DNA from: JBELHJ01 sp042091495
GTDB lineage: Bacteria; Bacteroidota; Bacteroidia; Flavobacteriales; Flavobacteriaceae
Direction: 5' to 3'
NCBI GenBank assembly: GCA_042091495.1
Contig: JBELHJ010000009.1
Span: 1 to 64,000, forward strand
Length of the DNA stretch: 64,000 nt
Below, one piece after another: positions 8,362-17,258 of this stretch. The position numbers and the translations under genes were made by a program. The notes below the pieces were generated by a model. The model had not been told where the DNA came from and did not search any database. It saw nothing but the letters and a program-made list of their open reading frames with translations. Each line of letters begins with the position of its first letter. Position 1 is the first letter of the stretch.

Positions 8362-9521
8362 CCTACTAACATATTTTGGTTTACAAATTCATTTAAAACG
8401 CTTAGTACATAATCAATATCGCTTTTAGTATTGTATTTACTAAATGAAAACCGAAGTGAGGGTTTAGTCAATTCCTCAGGAGTTAAAATTGCTCTTAAAA
8501 CATGAGATCCACCAACACTCCCACTCTGACAAGCACTACCCTTAGAACAAGCAATGCCTTTTAAATCCAATTGAAATTGAAGTAAAGGTGCCTTTTCTTG
8601 AGAAATTGGAAGTCTTATATTCAATAACGTATGTGTACTAGAGGAGAAATCAGCACAGGCTCCGTTGAATAGAACACCAGGAATTAAGTCTATTATTTGT
8701 TGTTTAAAATAAGACTTTAGCGATTCTACATATTTTTTTTCTTCTTCTAAATGTTTATAAGCTAATTCTAATGCCACTTGAAGTCCTACAATATTATGAA
8801 CAGATTCTGTCCCCGCTCTAAGACCTCGCTCTTGTTGTCCACCAAAAATTGAGGCTTTTAGTCCTGTATTCTTTCTAATATATGCAAAACCAACACCTTT
8901 AGGACCATGAAATTTGTGAGCACTCACAGCAATAAAATCAACAGGCGTTTTTTGTAAATCTATTTTATAATGACCAACACATTGAACAGTATCACTATGG
9001 AATAATGCATTGTTGGATTTACTCAACTTACAAACATAATCTAAATCTAAAATATTCCCTATTTCGTTATTTACATGCATTAACGAAACCAACTTGAGAG
9101 CTTCATTAGAACTAAGTAAATACTTTAAATGAGATAAATCAACACTTCCATCTTCAGTTAAATTAACATAAGAAACCTTAATTCCAAACTCATTTTGAAG
9201 TTCCTCAACGGTATGCAAAACAGCATGATGTTCAATTTTGGAAGTAATAATTTCTGAAACACCTAAATCCTTTACACTGCTTCTCAAAACAAGATTATCG
9301 GCTTCGGTTCCTCCAGAAGTGAAAATAATTTCTGAAGCAGAAACATTGAGAATTTTAGCAATTTGCTTTCTAGAACTTTCAATAGCGGTCTTTGCTTGTC
9401 TACCAAAACTATGAGTTGATGAAGGATTTCCATAACTATTTTTCATGGATAATGCCATTGTATCAATGACGTCTTCATGCATTTGCGTTGTGGCTGCATT
9501 GTCAAAATAAACTTGCTTCAT
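8358..9521 (-). CDS. Cysteine desulfurase (NifS/IscS family)
   Basis: A pyridoxal-phosphate enzyme of 387 residues that takes sulfur from cysteine as a persulfide for Fe-S cluster or thiolated cofactor assembly. Lys203 in SAHKFHGPKG forms the PLP aldimine. Cys331 in SKGSACQSG carries the persulfide and sits in the longer loop typical of the IscS/NifS class I enzymes. SGGTEADNL (about 69-77) binds the cofactor phosphate. It is complete at both ends. No isc or suf scaffold gene is adjacent, so the specific acceptor is unknown. It is transcribed from its own promoter, with a -7 box at 9549-9556. Confidence 0.92.
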   Translation of the reverse strand: MKQVYFDNAATTQMHEDVIDTMALSMKNSYGNPSSTHSFGRQAKTAIESSRKQIAKILNVSASEIIFTSGGTEADNLVLRSSVKDLGVSEIITSKIEHHAVLHTVEELQNEFGIKVSYVNLTEDGSVDLSHLKYLLSSNEALKLVSLMHVNNEIGNILDLDYVCKLSKSNNALFHSDTVQCVGHYKIDLQKTPVDFIAVSAHKFHGPKGVGFAYIRKNTGLKASIFGGQQERGLRAGTESVHNIVGLQVALELAYKHLEEEKKYVESLKSYFKQQIIDLIPGVLFNGACADFSSSTHTLLNIRLPISQEKAPLLQFQLDLKGIACSKGSACQSGSVGGSHVLRAILTPEELTKPSLRFSFSKYNTKSDIDYVLSVLNEFVNQNMLVG

Positions 9522-9548
9522 TAAGTATTTATAAGATTAGCTTCAATG

Positions 9549-9556
9549 CAAAAATA
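9549..9556 (-). promoter_or_regulatory. Putative -7 element of the cysteine desulfurase gene
   Basis: The minus strand reads TATTTTTG, matching TAnnTTTG, 27 bases upstream of the start at 9521. Confidence 0.5.
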
Positions 9557-9604
9557 ATTGAAATAAAATTATTGACAACTGTTCCATTAATAAAACATAA
9601 CTTT

Positions 9605-9612
9605 TACATTTG
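9605..9612 (+). promoter_or_regulatory. Putative -7 element of the calcium-repeat lipoprotein gene
   Basis: TACATTTG matches TAnnTTTG and ends 15 bases before the ATG at 9628. The only nearby TTG (9572-9574) is too distant to be a normal -33 element. Confidence 0.45.
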
Positions 9613-9627
9613 CTTTAAACTTTAATA

Positions 9628-10539
9628 ATGAATAAATATTATTTCTTTCTTACTAGTCTTTTTTTATGTGTTTCATGTGATGATGGAGATATCATTACTA
9701 CTAAGTTAGATTTTGAAGACAGTTTTGATAGTTGTGGAGATATAGTTTTTTTCAAAACAAGAGAAAACCCTGCAGAAAGTTTAAGTATTCAAATTACAAA
9801 TCCTGCTATTTCAATTGACGATCTCTTAAATGTTGATGAATCTGGATATTTTGAAGCTAGTAGAACAATAAATGGAACTAGTAACACTTTTAACTTACGT
9901 TCTTATAAAAACCTTACAAATAATCTATTTTGTAATGACATTCCCCCTGCTGATATAGCCGTAATTGCAAATGAATCTAGTGATACAGGGACCGTTATTT
10001 TCACTACACAACTTACTGAAGACGATAACGACGGTATACCTGCAGAATATGAAGATATTAATAGTAATGGTAATTTAAACGATGATGATACCGATGGAGA
10101 TGGTTTACCAAACTATCTTGACATTGATGATGATGGAGACAATGTTTTAACTACTGCGGAAGGGGTGAATTTTGACGAAACTGTGCTTTTAACAACTGCA
10201 AGAGATTCTGATAACGACAACATTCCTGATTACCTAGATAATGATGACGATAATGATGGTGTTTTAACTCGAAATGAAGAAAATGACTCAAGAGATCAAA
10301 ATCCTTCAAATGATATTACCAATATTAATTTTGGACCAGATTATTTAAATCCTGAAATAAATTCCAATGTTCAAGCAACCAGTTATAGAGTTCATAGAAT
10401 AAGTCAAGATTATAAAATTGAAATAACAGTTCAAAATATTAAATTACCGACGCTTACTCAAGACAATTATTATTTTGGTCAGCTGAATAGTAATAACAAT
10501 GTCCCTAATGAAAGATATAAAACACCAGAGTTCAACTAA
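9628..10539 (+). CDS. Lipoprotein with thrombospondin type 3-like calcium repeats
   Basis: A 303-residue lipoprotein of unknown role. A short signal peptide ends in a lipobox with Cys17 (CVSCDDGD), and the acidic residues after the cysteine favour export to the cell surface in Bacteroidota. The middle (about residues 130-220) carries Asp/Asn-rich repeats of thrombospondin type 3 type, such as DDDTDGDGLPNYLDIDDDGD and DNDNIPDYLDNDDDNDGV, which bind calcium in known proteins. The N-terminal ~120 residues and the C-terminal ~80 look like beta domains with no motif I know. It overlaps the convergent Smr gene by four bases and has no clear operon partner. Confidence 0.75.
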   Translation: MNKYYFFLTSLFLCVSCDDGDIITTKLDFEDSFDSCGDIVFFKTRENPAESLSIQITNPAISIDDLLNVDESGYFEASRTINGTSNTFNLRSYKNLTNNLFCNDIPPADIAVIANESSDTGTVIFTTQLTEDDNDGIPAEYEDINSNGNLNDDDTDGDGLPNYLDIDDDGDNVLTTAEGVNFDETVLLTTARDSDNDNIPDYLDNDDDNDGVLTRNEENDSRDQNPSNDITNINFGPDYLNPEINSNVQATSYRVHRISQDYKIEITVQNIKLPTLTQDNYYFGQLNSNNNVPNERYKTPEFN

Positions 10540-11069
10540 TTATTGTATATTTTAATTTCTGTAGCACCATATCCGTATTCCTTATAACTGGCATCATAGT
10601 ACTCAATATTAGTATAACTATCAAATAGTTTAATTAACTCATTTTTTAATACACCCTTCCCTACACCATGAATAATAATTAATTTTGAATTTTTATTATT
10701 GATAGCATCATCTATTTTAGTTTTAGCAGTACTTAATTGCAAAAGTAGTTTGTCATGTTTAGACATACCTCGCTCTGAACTTGTTAAATGGTGTATATGA
10801 AGATCAATAATATTTTTTGACTGACTTGATATTTTAGAACTATTTTTTGATTTCTTATTCTTATTTAATTGTATATTGAAATCTTTAGGAGGTGCTACAG
10901 AGATATTATCAAGATGTTTTTCAATTTTTACCAAATCAGCCCTATTGTAATCATACATAAAACCATCAATATCAATTGAAAAAATACCGTTAGCTATTTT
11001 AACTACAACCCCCTGATGAACATCATCTATAACAGAAACAAAATCACCAACTTTTATTAATTTTTCCAT
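10536..11069 (-). CDS. Smr-domain protein
   Basis: A 177-residue cytoplasmic protein. The N-terminal ~55 residues form a small beta domain (VGDFVSVIDDVHQGVVVKI) like the KOW/SH3-like start of DUF2027 proteins, then a Lys/Ser-rich linker. The C-terminal ~90 residues are an Smr domain with IDLHIHHL at its start and the HGVGKGVLK loop. Smr domains are nucleic-acid endonucleases or binding modules known from MutS2 and ribosome-rescue factors. I take the ATG at 11069; a TTG codon three bases further upstream is in frame but less likely. The target is unknown. Confidence 0.8.
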   Translation of the reverse strand: MEKLIKVGDFVSVIDDVHQGVVVKIANGIFSIDIDGFMYDYNRADLVKIEKHLDNISVAPPKDFNIQLNKNKKSKNSSKISSQSKNIIDLHIHHLTSSERGMSKHDKLLLQLSTAKTKIDDAINNKNSKLIIIHGVGKGVLKNELIKLFDSYTNIEYYDASYKEYGYGATEIKIYNN

Positions 11070-11207
11070 CAAAAAACAATTGTAGCCACAAATAAAATTA
11101 AAAAATTACTACTTAGAAAGTTTATCATTTTTAAAAATTTAAAACTATATTTAAATACATTTTATCGAAATAAAAATAATTTTTAACGAATATAGTTTGA
11201 TATTTTT

Positions 11208-11215
11208 TATTTTTG
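11208..11215 (+). promoter_or_regulatory. Putative -7 element of the T9SS cargo gene
   Basis: TATTTTTG matches TAnnTTTG and lies 40 bases before the ATG at 11256. Confidence 0.45.
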
Positions 11216-11255
11216 ATGTCATTAATATATCTACTATCAACTTAACCTTATTACA

Positions 11256-13172
11256 ATGAATAGAATTATAATATGTCTAGTTTTTTTTACTAGTATCATT
11301 AAAATTCAAGCCCAAGATTTAACCATAAAAGGAGACAACTTTATTTATGTGGATAATACTGTATTATATGTGAATAAAGGTATTGATTTACAAGATAAAC
11401 AAACCAACTCATTAGATGGTAGTATGGGTGATGACGGTGGCACAACCAATGGCTCTAATATATACTTAAGGAGTGGTGCTCAACTTATTCAAGGAGATAA
11501 TAATAGTTCCAATACTGGCGAAGGTAATGTTAGTATTCTAGTTGGTGGAACAACTAATAAATGGTCATATAACAATTGGGGCTCACCAGTAAGTGCCCCT
11601 GACAATTATAAAGGCTCAAATAATGGTAATGCCACTAATGGGCAATATTACATTTCTCAAATTGATGAGCCTTTAAAAAATGACGGGAAAGTTAATGATA
11701 TTGAAGGAATTGGTAGTAAAGCAATTAATAGCAGAAATGCAAAATTTACCTACAATAGAAATAGTACTCAAAATCCATTAACTATCTCATCAAGATATTT
11801 GTATAAGAAAGAAGATGCTAGTACTTGGGTCTTAATTGATACAGACAAAGATGGAGACTTATCAAATGAATTATCTGTTAAATCTGGTTACGGTTTTGCC
11901 ATGAAAGGATTAGGAGAAGGAAATAACCACGCAAAGTTAAATGCTTACGACTTTAGAGGAAAGCCCAATAATGGAGATATCACAGTAACTATTAAAAGGG
12001 GAGGTGACAATCTAACACTTATAGGAAATCCTTATCCCTCAATTTTAAACCTTAAAAAATTCATAGCAGATAATCCTGGAAAGATAGAATCCTTTCGATT
12101 TTGGGAAGCTGGAACTGATAAATCTCATTATTATACAGAATCCGAAGGTGGATATGCAACAATAATTATCTCATCTGCTGGGGTAGTTACTTCTGAAACT
12201 GCAATAATTAAAAAATTTGACAATGATGGAAATTTTATTAATTCAGGTAATGAAGAGAAAAAAGGAAATAAAAGAGCAAGAGCTTTTATTCCAATAGGTC
12301 AAGGCTTTATGGCTGAAATTGCAGATGGATTAAATAGTGCTGATTTAGAATTTAATAATTCTCAACGTGTATTTAAGAATAGAATAGGTTCAAAAGGAAA
12401 GGGTGAAGGAAATGATGATGAAGGTACAGGAGATTTTTTTAGACCAGGTAAAGATATTAAAGATGACGACTACTCAGCAGTTATGCCAAGTGAATACATG
12501 AGGTTTAGATTAAAAATAACTTTTAATGATAATATTATTCGGCCCTTAGTAATGACATTTCATGATAGTGCTACTAACGGGTTTGATTTAGGTTTAGAGG
12601 CAAAACCAATATCCATTGGATCCTTTGATGGCCTTTGGGGAAGTAAGAATGAAAACTATATATTCCAAGCTTTTAAATATGACAATTCTTTAACTATTCC
12701 ATTGTATGTAAAACTTAACTCAATAAGTTTGGTTGAGTTTAACTCCTATGATTATGAAAATATTCCAGATGATATGGAAATATTAATGCATGATTTATAT
12801 ACAGATCTTTACTATGATTTAAGAAAACAAAATTTTTCTATCACGCTTCCTGCTGGAGATCATGAAAGCAGATTTGAAATCGTATTCCAAGAAAATTCAA
12901 GTTTAAATCAAACAGACTTTAATGTCAACTTGTTTAAAATAATTAGTGATAATAAAAACAAAAAGCTTTTGGTTTATAACCCCAAACTAAAATCAATAAA
13001 ATCTATTAAATTGTATGATACCTCTGGAAAAGAAGTACACAGATTAATGATTAGTAAAACTTCAAATGTTTATGAGATTTCTACTAGTAATATTAGTAAC
13101 GGTGTATTTATTGCAAAAATAGAATCTACAGAGAACTCCAGTTGTAGTAAACGGGTTATTATCAATAAATAA
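11256..13172 (+). CDS. Secreted protein with type A T9SS sorting domain
   Basis: A 638-residue exported protein, probably surface-attached or released. A signal peptide covers residues 1-19 (ends IQAQ). The last ~80 residues are a type 9 secretion sorting domain: a beta-sandwich with KLLVYNP, SIKLYDTSGKEV, the YEISTSNISNGVFIAKI segment and a terminal KRVIINK, the common type A pattern. The long middle is Gly/Asn/Asp-rich and contains the LIGNPYPSILNLKKFI motif, often seen just before such sorting domains in flavobacteria. No enzyme motif is visible, so an adhesin or structural role is a guess. Read-through is limited by a hairpin terminator at 13182. Confidence 0.85.
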   Translation: MNRIIICLVFFTSIIKIQAQDLTIKGDNFIYVDNTVLYVNKGIDLQDKQTNSLDGSMGDDGGTTNGSNIYLRSGAQLIQGDNNSSNTGEGNVSILVGGTTNKWSYNNWGSPVSAPDNYKGSNNGNATNGQYYISQIDEPLKNDGKVNDIEGIGSKAINSRNAKFTYNRNSTQNPLTISSRYLYKKEDASTWVLIDTDKDGDLSNELSVKSGYGFAMKGLGEGNNHAKLNAYDFRGKPNNGDITVTIKRGGDNLTLIGNPYPSILNLKKFIADNPGKIESFRFWEAGTDKSHYYTESEGGYATIIISSAGVVTSETAIIKKFDNDGNFINSGNEEKKGNKRARAFIPIGQGFMAEIADGLNSADLEFNNSQRVFKNRIGSKGKGEGNDDEGTGDFFRPGKDIKDDDYSAVMPSEYMRFRLKITFNDNIIRPLVMTFHDSATNGFDLGLEAKPISIGSFDGLWGSKNENYIFQAFKYDNSLTIPLYVKLNSISLVEFNSYDYENIPDDMEILMHDLYTDLYYDLRKQNFSITLPAGDHESRFEIVFQENSSLNQTDFNVNLFKIISDNKNKKLLVYNPKLKSIKSIKLYDTSGKEVHRLMISKTSNVYEISTSNISNGVFIAKIESTENSSCSKRVIINK

Positions 13173-13181
13173 TTTTTAAAT

Positions 13182-13212
13182 AGAGGTTCTAAACAAAGAA
13201 TCTCTTTTTTTT
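13182..13212 (+). terminator. Terminator after the T9SS cargo gene
   Basis: AGAGGTTCT (13182-13190) pairs with AGAATCTCT (13197-13205) with one G-T wobble over an AAACAA loop, and a T tract follows immediately. Confidence 0.6.
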
Positions 13213-13244
13213 GTAATATATTTAGCAGTAAACTAATTCAAATT

Positions 13245-13526
13245 ATGAAAATTGATGACTACATGCTACCCTGCCTTAATAAAAGTATTTTTGGCAAAGA
13301 ATGTATGGGCTGTGGTATTCAGCGTTCTGTTGTTCAAATTAGTAAAGGTAATTTTATTGATGCCTTTTTTCTCTACCCTGCCATTTATCCTCTGGCACTT
13401 TTATTTGTTATTATTGTAATAGATCATTTTAAACCAATACCAAAAGCAAATACCATAATAAAGATACTTGTTGTAGTATCTATTCTTACTATCGTAACCA
13501 ACTATTTATTAAAACTTAAAAACTAA
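13245..13526 (+). CDS. DUF2752 family membrane protein
   Basis: A 93-residue protein of the DUF2752 family. The N-terminal part has the conserved cysteine cluster and sequence ECMGCGIQRSVVQI. It is followed by a FFLYPAIYPLALLF membrane helix and a second helix near the C-terminus (about 65-88). No biochemical role is established for the family. It lies nine bases before the next small membrane-protein gene and is probably co-transcribed with it; the two often occur together in flavobacteria as far as I recall. Confidence 0.8.
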   Translation: MKIDDYMLPCLNKSIFGKECMGCGIQRSVVQISKGNFIDAFFLYPAIYPLALLFVIIVIDHFKPIPKANTIIKILVVVSILTIVTNYLLKLKN

Positions 13527-13535
13527 ACAAATTTT

Positions 13536-13874
13536 ATGGAACAGCACAAATTACCAAACGTAACAATAGCATTAGTCCTTAGTATTATATCATTCATTGC
13601 TTGTTGTTGTAGTTCAGGACTAGGTGGTCTCGTTTTTTCTGGAATCGCTTTATACTTAGTTAATAAAGATGAAAAGGAATATCTTTCAAATCCAGAAAAC
13701 TACAGTAATTATAGTCGCTTAAAAACCACAAAAACTGTAGCTTACATTGGTCTTATCTTAGCTATTTTAACCTCTATATGGGTTGTATATTCTATAGTTT
13801 CTATGGGTGGATGGGATGCTTACTTGGAAAACCAACAGAAAGTAATGGAACAAATAATGAATCAGAGTAATTAA
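13536..13874 (+). CDS. CCC-motif membrane protein (DUF4190-like)
   Basis: A 112-residue membrane protein. The first helix contains three consecutive cysteines (FIACCCSSGLGG), the hallmark of a small flavobacterial family named for this motif. A second helix lies at about residues 70-92. The loop between them is charged (NKDEKEYLSNPENYSNY). The function is unknown. The gene ends just before a strong GC hairpin terminator shared with the convergent rocD. Confidence 0.78.
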   Translation: MEQHKLPNVTIALVLSIISFIACCCSSGLGGLVFSGIALYLVNKDEKEYLSNPENYSNYSRLKTTKTVAYIGLILAILTSIWVVYSIVSMGGWDAYLENQQKVMEQIMNQSN

Positions 13875-13880
13875 TAAAAA

Positions 13881-13906
13881 AAGCGCCTTAATCGGCGCTT
13901 TTTTAT
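13881..13906. terminator. Bidirectional terminator between the CCC-motif gene and rocD
   Basis: AAGCGCC (13881-13887) and GGCGCTT (13894-13900) form a perfect seven-pair stem over a TTAATC loop, with A runs on the left and T runs on the right. It overlaps the rocD stop region. Confidence 0.8.
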
Positions 13907-15183
13907 TTTTCAAATTTTGATAATGTTTCTGTAATAATGGAAACGCAGTCTAAAAGCTGCGCTTCATTCATAACTAAAGGTGGCGCAAACCTAATTATAT
14001 TACCATGTGTAGGTTTAGCTAAAAGTCCGTTTTCTTTTAGGGCAATACATATATTCCAGGCCGTGTCACTTTCTTCTGTATCATTGATAACAATAGCATT
14101 AAGCAGACCTTTACCTCTAACTTTATTAACAATAGTGCTATTACCTATATATTTATCTAGCTCAGATCTGAAAAGACATCCCAAATCAAAAGCATTTTGA
14201 GCAAGTTGCTCGTCTTTAACAACATTTAAAGCAGCAATAGCTACTGAAGCTGCAATTGGATTACCACCAAAAGTACTCCCATGATTACCAGGCTTAATAA
14301 CATTCATAACTGAATTATCAGCCAAAACAGCCGATACTGGATAGGCACCACCAGATAAAGCTTTACCTAAAATTAGTACATCTGGCTTGACATCTGGAGA
14401 ACCAGAACAATTTTTATCAGCACATGAACAATTACCACATGTGGCTAATAATCGTCCTGTTCTAGCAATTCCTGTTTGAACTTCATCTGCAATAAAAAGT
14501 ACATTATACTTTTCACATAATGCTTTGGCTTTTATTAAATAATCCTCGCTTGGCACACAAACACCAGCTTCACCTTGTATAGGTTCAACTAAAAAACCGG
14601 CAACGTTTGAATTTGACTCTAAAGCTTTTTCAAGAGCTACTAAATTATCATATTCAATTTTAATAAAACCAGATGTATATGGCCCGAAATTGGTTTTTGC
14701 AACCGGATCATTGGAAAAAGATATAATAGTCGTAGTCCTTCCGTGAAAATTATTTTCACAAACAATAATTTGAGCTTCATTTTCTAGAATACCCTTAACT
14801 TCATAAGCCCATTTTCTACATAATTTGAGTGCTGTTTCAACTGCTTCAGCACCAGTATTCATGGGTAATAATTTATCAAAGCCAAAGAATGAAGTCGCAT
14901 ATTCTTCATACTTCCCAAGCACATCGTTATAGAATGCTCTTGAAGTTAAAGTTAATGTTTGAGCTTGATTAACCATGGCATTAATAATTTTTGGATGACA
15001 ATGTCCTTGATTAACTGCAGAATATGCAGATAAAAAATCATAATACTTATTACCTTCTAGATCCCAAACAAAAACGCCATCACCTTTTGTTAATACCACA
15101 GGTAATGGATGATAATTATGAGCACCATATTCATCCTCAAGTCTTATTGCTTCTTTAGAACTAAGAACCTCTTTAATGGCCAT
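13903..15183 (-). CDS. rocD: Ornithine--oxo-acid aminotransferase
   Basis: A PLP-dependent class III aminotransferase that converts ornithine and 2-oxoglutarate to glutamate semialdehyde and glutamate, linking arginine breakdown to proline and glutamate. Its 426 residues make it slightly longer than the usual ~400. Visible motifs: the NTGAEAVETALKL cofactor segment, ENNFHGRT, the IADEVQTGIARTG segment with the PLP-binding Asp, and Lys274 in LGKALSGG. The extra length is partly a short insertion before the lysine holding Cys249, Cys252, Cys254 and Cys259, which could bind a metal. The gene stands alone, divergent from rlmD. Confidence 0.92.
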   Translation of the reverse strand: MAIKEVLSSKEAIRLEDEYGAHNYHPLPVVLTKGDGVFVWDLEGNKYYDFLSAYSAVNQGHCHPKIINAMVNQAQTLTLTSRAFYNDVLGKYEEYATSFFGFDKLLPMNTGAEAVETALKLCRKWAYEVKGILENEAQIIVCENNFHGRTTTIISFSNDPVAKTNFGPYTSGFIKIEYDNLVALEKALESNSNVAGFLVEPIQGEAGVCVPSEDYLIKAKALCEKYNVLFIADEVQTGIARTGRLLATCGNCSCADKNCSGSPDVKPDVLILGKALSGGAYPVSAVLADNSVMNVIKPGNHGSTFGGNPIAASVAIAALNVVKDEQLAQNAFDLGCLFRSELDKYIGNSTIVNKVRGKGLLNAIVINDTEESDTAWNICIALKENGLLAKPTHGNIIRFAPPLVMNEAQLLDCVSIITETLSKFEK

Positions 15184-15303
15184 TTACACGTAATTTAAAT
15201 TAAAAAACAGAAATTCCTTCTTAATGGAGAGAAATCATCCAATAGATGAAGTGCGCAAATTACTAAATATATAGAGATTTTATAATTAATTTACTAAATA
15301 TTC

Positions 15304-15311
15304 TATTTTTG
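15304..15311 (+). promoter_or_regulatory. Putative -7 element of rlmD, only four bases from the ATG
   Basis: TATTTTTG matches TAnnTTTG exactly. Its last base is 15311 and the ATG is at 15316, so transcription would begin at or within a few bases of the start codon, giving a leaderless or nearly leaderless mRNA. Confidence 0.5.
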
Positions 15312-15315
15312 CTGC

Positions 15316-16737
15316 ATGGCCCGAAAAAATAAAAAAATCTGTTTTGAAAACATCGAAGTTATTGATGCTGGTGCGAAGGGAAAATCTGTAGCAAAGGCTC
15401 CTGATGGAAAAATAATTTTTCTTTCAAACGCTATTCCTGGTGATGTAATAGATATTCAAACTTTTAAGAAAAGAAAAGCTTATTACGAAGGTAAAGCTAT
15501 TAAATTTCATAAGTTCTCAGAAAAAAGAACAACCCCAAAATGTGAACACTTTGGAACTTGTGGTGGATGCAAATGGCAACATATGGAATACGAACACCAA
15601 CTATTTTATAAACAAAATGAAGTAACTAATAATCTTAAAAGATTAGGACATTTGGAATTTCCTGAACCTATTCCAATTCTTGGATCTGAATCAACTTATT
15701 TTTACAGAAATAAAATGGAATTCTCTTTTAGTTCCAATAGATGGCTTTCTATAGATGAAATAAATTCCGGTATAGACGTTGAAAATAAAAATGGATTGGG
15801 ATTCCATATTCCTGGTATGTGGGATAAAATATTAGATATTAATAAGTGTTGGTTACAAAAAGATCCTTCTAATGCAATTAGAAATGAAATTAAAAAATTT
15901 GCCATTGCTAATAATATTGAATTTTTCAATGTAAAAGAACAAGAAGGGTTGTTAAGAACATTAATGATAAGGACAGCCTCAACTGGAGATTTAATGGTAA
16001 TCTTACAATTCTACCAAGATGATATTGATAAAAGAGAATTACTACTTAATCATATTGTAGAATCCTTCCCTGAAATAACCTCTCTTCAGTACATTATTAA
16101 TACTAAGGCCAATGATACAATCTATGATCAAAAGGTAGTTTGTTATCACGGAAAAAATTATATCATGGAAGAGATGGAAGGGCTTAATTTTAAAGTTACT
16201 GCTAAATCATTTTATCAAACCAACTCTGAGCAAGCCTACGAACTCTACCGAATTACAAGAAATTTCGCTGGTCTAAAAGGAGATGAAATAGTCTATGATT
16301 TATACACAGGAACTGGAACAATAGCTTTATTTGTGTCTCAATTGGCTAAAAAAGTTATTGGTGTAGAAGCGGTTCCCGATGCTATAACTGCAGCTAAGGA
16401 AAATGCATTAAGAAATAAAATAAATAATACATCTTTTTATACCGGTGATATGAAAGAGGTATTTAATGATGCCTTTGTTTCCAAAAACGGATACCCTGAC
16501 GTCATAATAACTGATCCTCCTCGTGATGGTATGCATAAGGATGTTGTGAATCAAATATTAAAACTAGGCCCAAAAAAAATTGTCTACGTGAGTTGTAACA
16601 GTGCTACTCAAGCAAGAGATATCGCTTTGTTAGATGAAAATTATAAAATCACAAAATCACAAGCTGTTGATATGTTCCCTAATACTCACCATGTTGAAAA
16701 TGTTGTACTTTTAGAAAAAAGAGAGGTAAAATTATGA
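15316..16737 (+). CDS. rlmD: 23S rRNA (uracil-C5)-methyltransferase RlmD
   Basis: A SAM-dependent RNA methyltransferase of the TrmA/RlmC/RlmD family, 473 residues, predicted to make m5U in 23S rRNA (position 1939 in E. coli numbering). Order: TRAM domain (about 8-65), Fe-S cluster cysteines Cys76, Cys82, Cys85 and probably Cys178, then the methyltransferase core with LYTGTGTIALF for SAM, TDPPRDGMH, and the catalytic Cys427 in YVSCNSATQARD. All key residues are present. RlmD versus a closely related paralogue cannot be separated without comparison. It overlaps the next gene by four bases (ATGA), giving translational coupling to two envelope genes. Confidence 0.9.
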   Translation: MARKNKKICFENIEVIDAGAKGKSVAKAPDGKIIFLSNAIPGDVIDIQTFKKRKAYYEGKAIKFHKFSEKRTTPKCEHFGTCGGCKWQHMEYEHQLFYKQNEVTNNLKRLGHLEFPEPIPILGSESTYFYRNKMEFSFSSNRWLSIDEINSGIDVENKNGLGFHIPGMWDKILDINKCWLQKDPSNAIRNEIKKFAIANNIEFFNVKEQEGLLRTLMIRTASTGDLMVILQFYQDDIDKRELLLNHIVESFPEITSLQYIINTKANDTIYDQKVVCYHGKNYIMEEMEGLNFKVTAKSFYQTNSEQAYELYRITRNFAGLKGDEIVYDLYTGTGTIALFVSQLAKKVIGVEAVPDAITAAKENALRNKINNTSFYTGDMKEVFNDAFVSKNGYPDVIITDPPRDGMHKDVVNQILKLGPKKIVYVSCNSATQARDIALLDENYKITKSQAVDMFPNTHHVENVVLLEKREVKL

Positions 16738-17258
16738 TTAAAAGATTTTATATAATACCATTTTTTATTACATGTATATGGTGTTTGAGTTGTGAGAAAG
16801 ATGATATCTGTTCTGAAACTACAGCAACTACCCCCCATCTTATCATTCGTTTTTATGACATAAACAACCCTTCTCAACCTAAATCAGTTAGACAATTAAG
16901 TGTAATCGGTAATGGTGATAATTTAGAGCCTGTAATAACTAATAGATCAACAGACTCCATTGCTTTACCTTTAAAATTTAACGAGGAAAATATTTACACT
17001 GTAACTGAGTTTGAACTCAAAAAAAACTCCGATTATGATACAGACTCAAATTCGGGTACTAATTCAGATTCAGATTTTATAAAAATCACAACGCTTCCCA
17101 TTTTTAAATATGTTTCTAGAGCTTGTGGTTTCAAAAGTATATATACAGAATCAAAAATTAGTATTATAGAAGATTCCTCAAATTGGATTTTTAATTATGA
17201 AATTGTAAATGACCATATAGAGTATGAAAATAAAGCACATATTAAGATATACCATTAG
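16734..17258 (+). CDS. DUF6452 family lipoprotein
   Basis: A 174-residue lipoprotein of a family confined, as far as I know, to Bacteroidota. The signal peptide ends in a lipobox with Cys20 (CLSCEKDDIC). Conserved-looking features are the C-x-E start of the mature domain, TPHLIIRFYD, and RACGFKSIY near residue 133. The fold is probably a beta-sandwich. It overlaps rlmD by four bases upstream and the DUF6048 gene by 35 bases downstream, so the three genes form one translationally coupled unit. The function is unknown; co-occurrence with DUF6048 suggests a shared envelope role. Confidence 0.8.
   Translation: MIKRFYIIPFFITCIWCLSCEKDDICSETTATTPHLIIRFYDINNPSQPKSVRQLSVIGNGDNLEPVITNRSTDSIALPLKFNEENIYTVTEFELKKNSDYDTDSNSGTNSDSDFIKITTLPIFKYVSRACGFKSIYTESKISIIEDSSNWIFNYEIVNDHIEYENKAHIKIYH

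Noticed and set aside
13881..13906. Regulatory hairpin or riboswitch
   Set aside because: It is a short perfect stem with T tracts between convergent genes, which is fully explained as a terminator.
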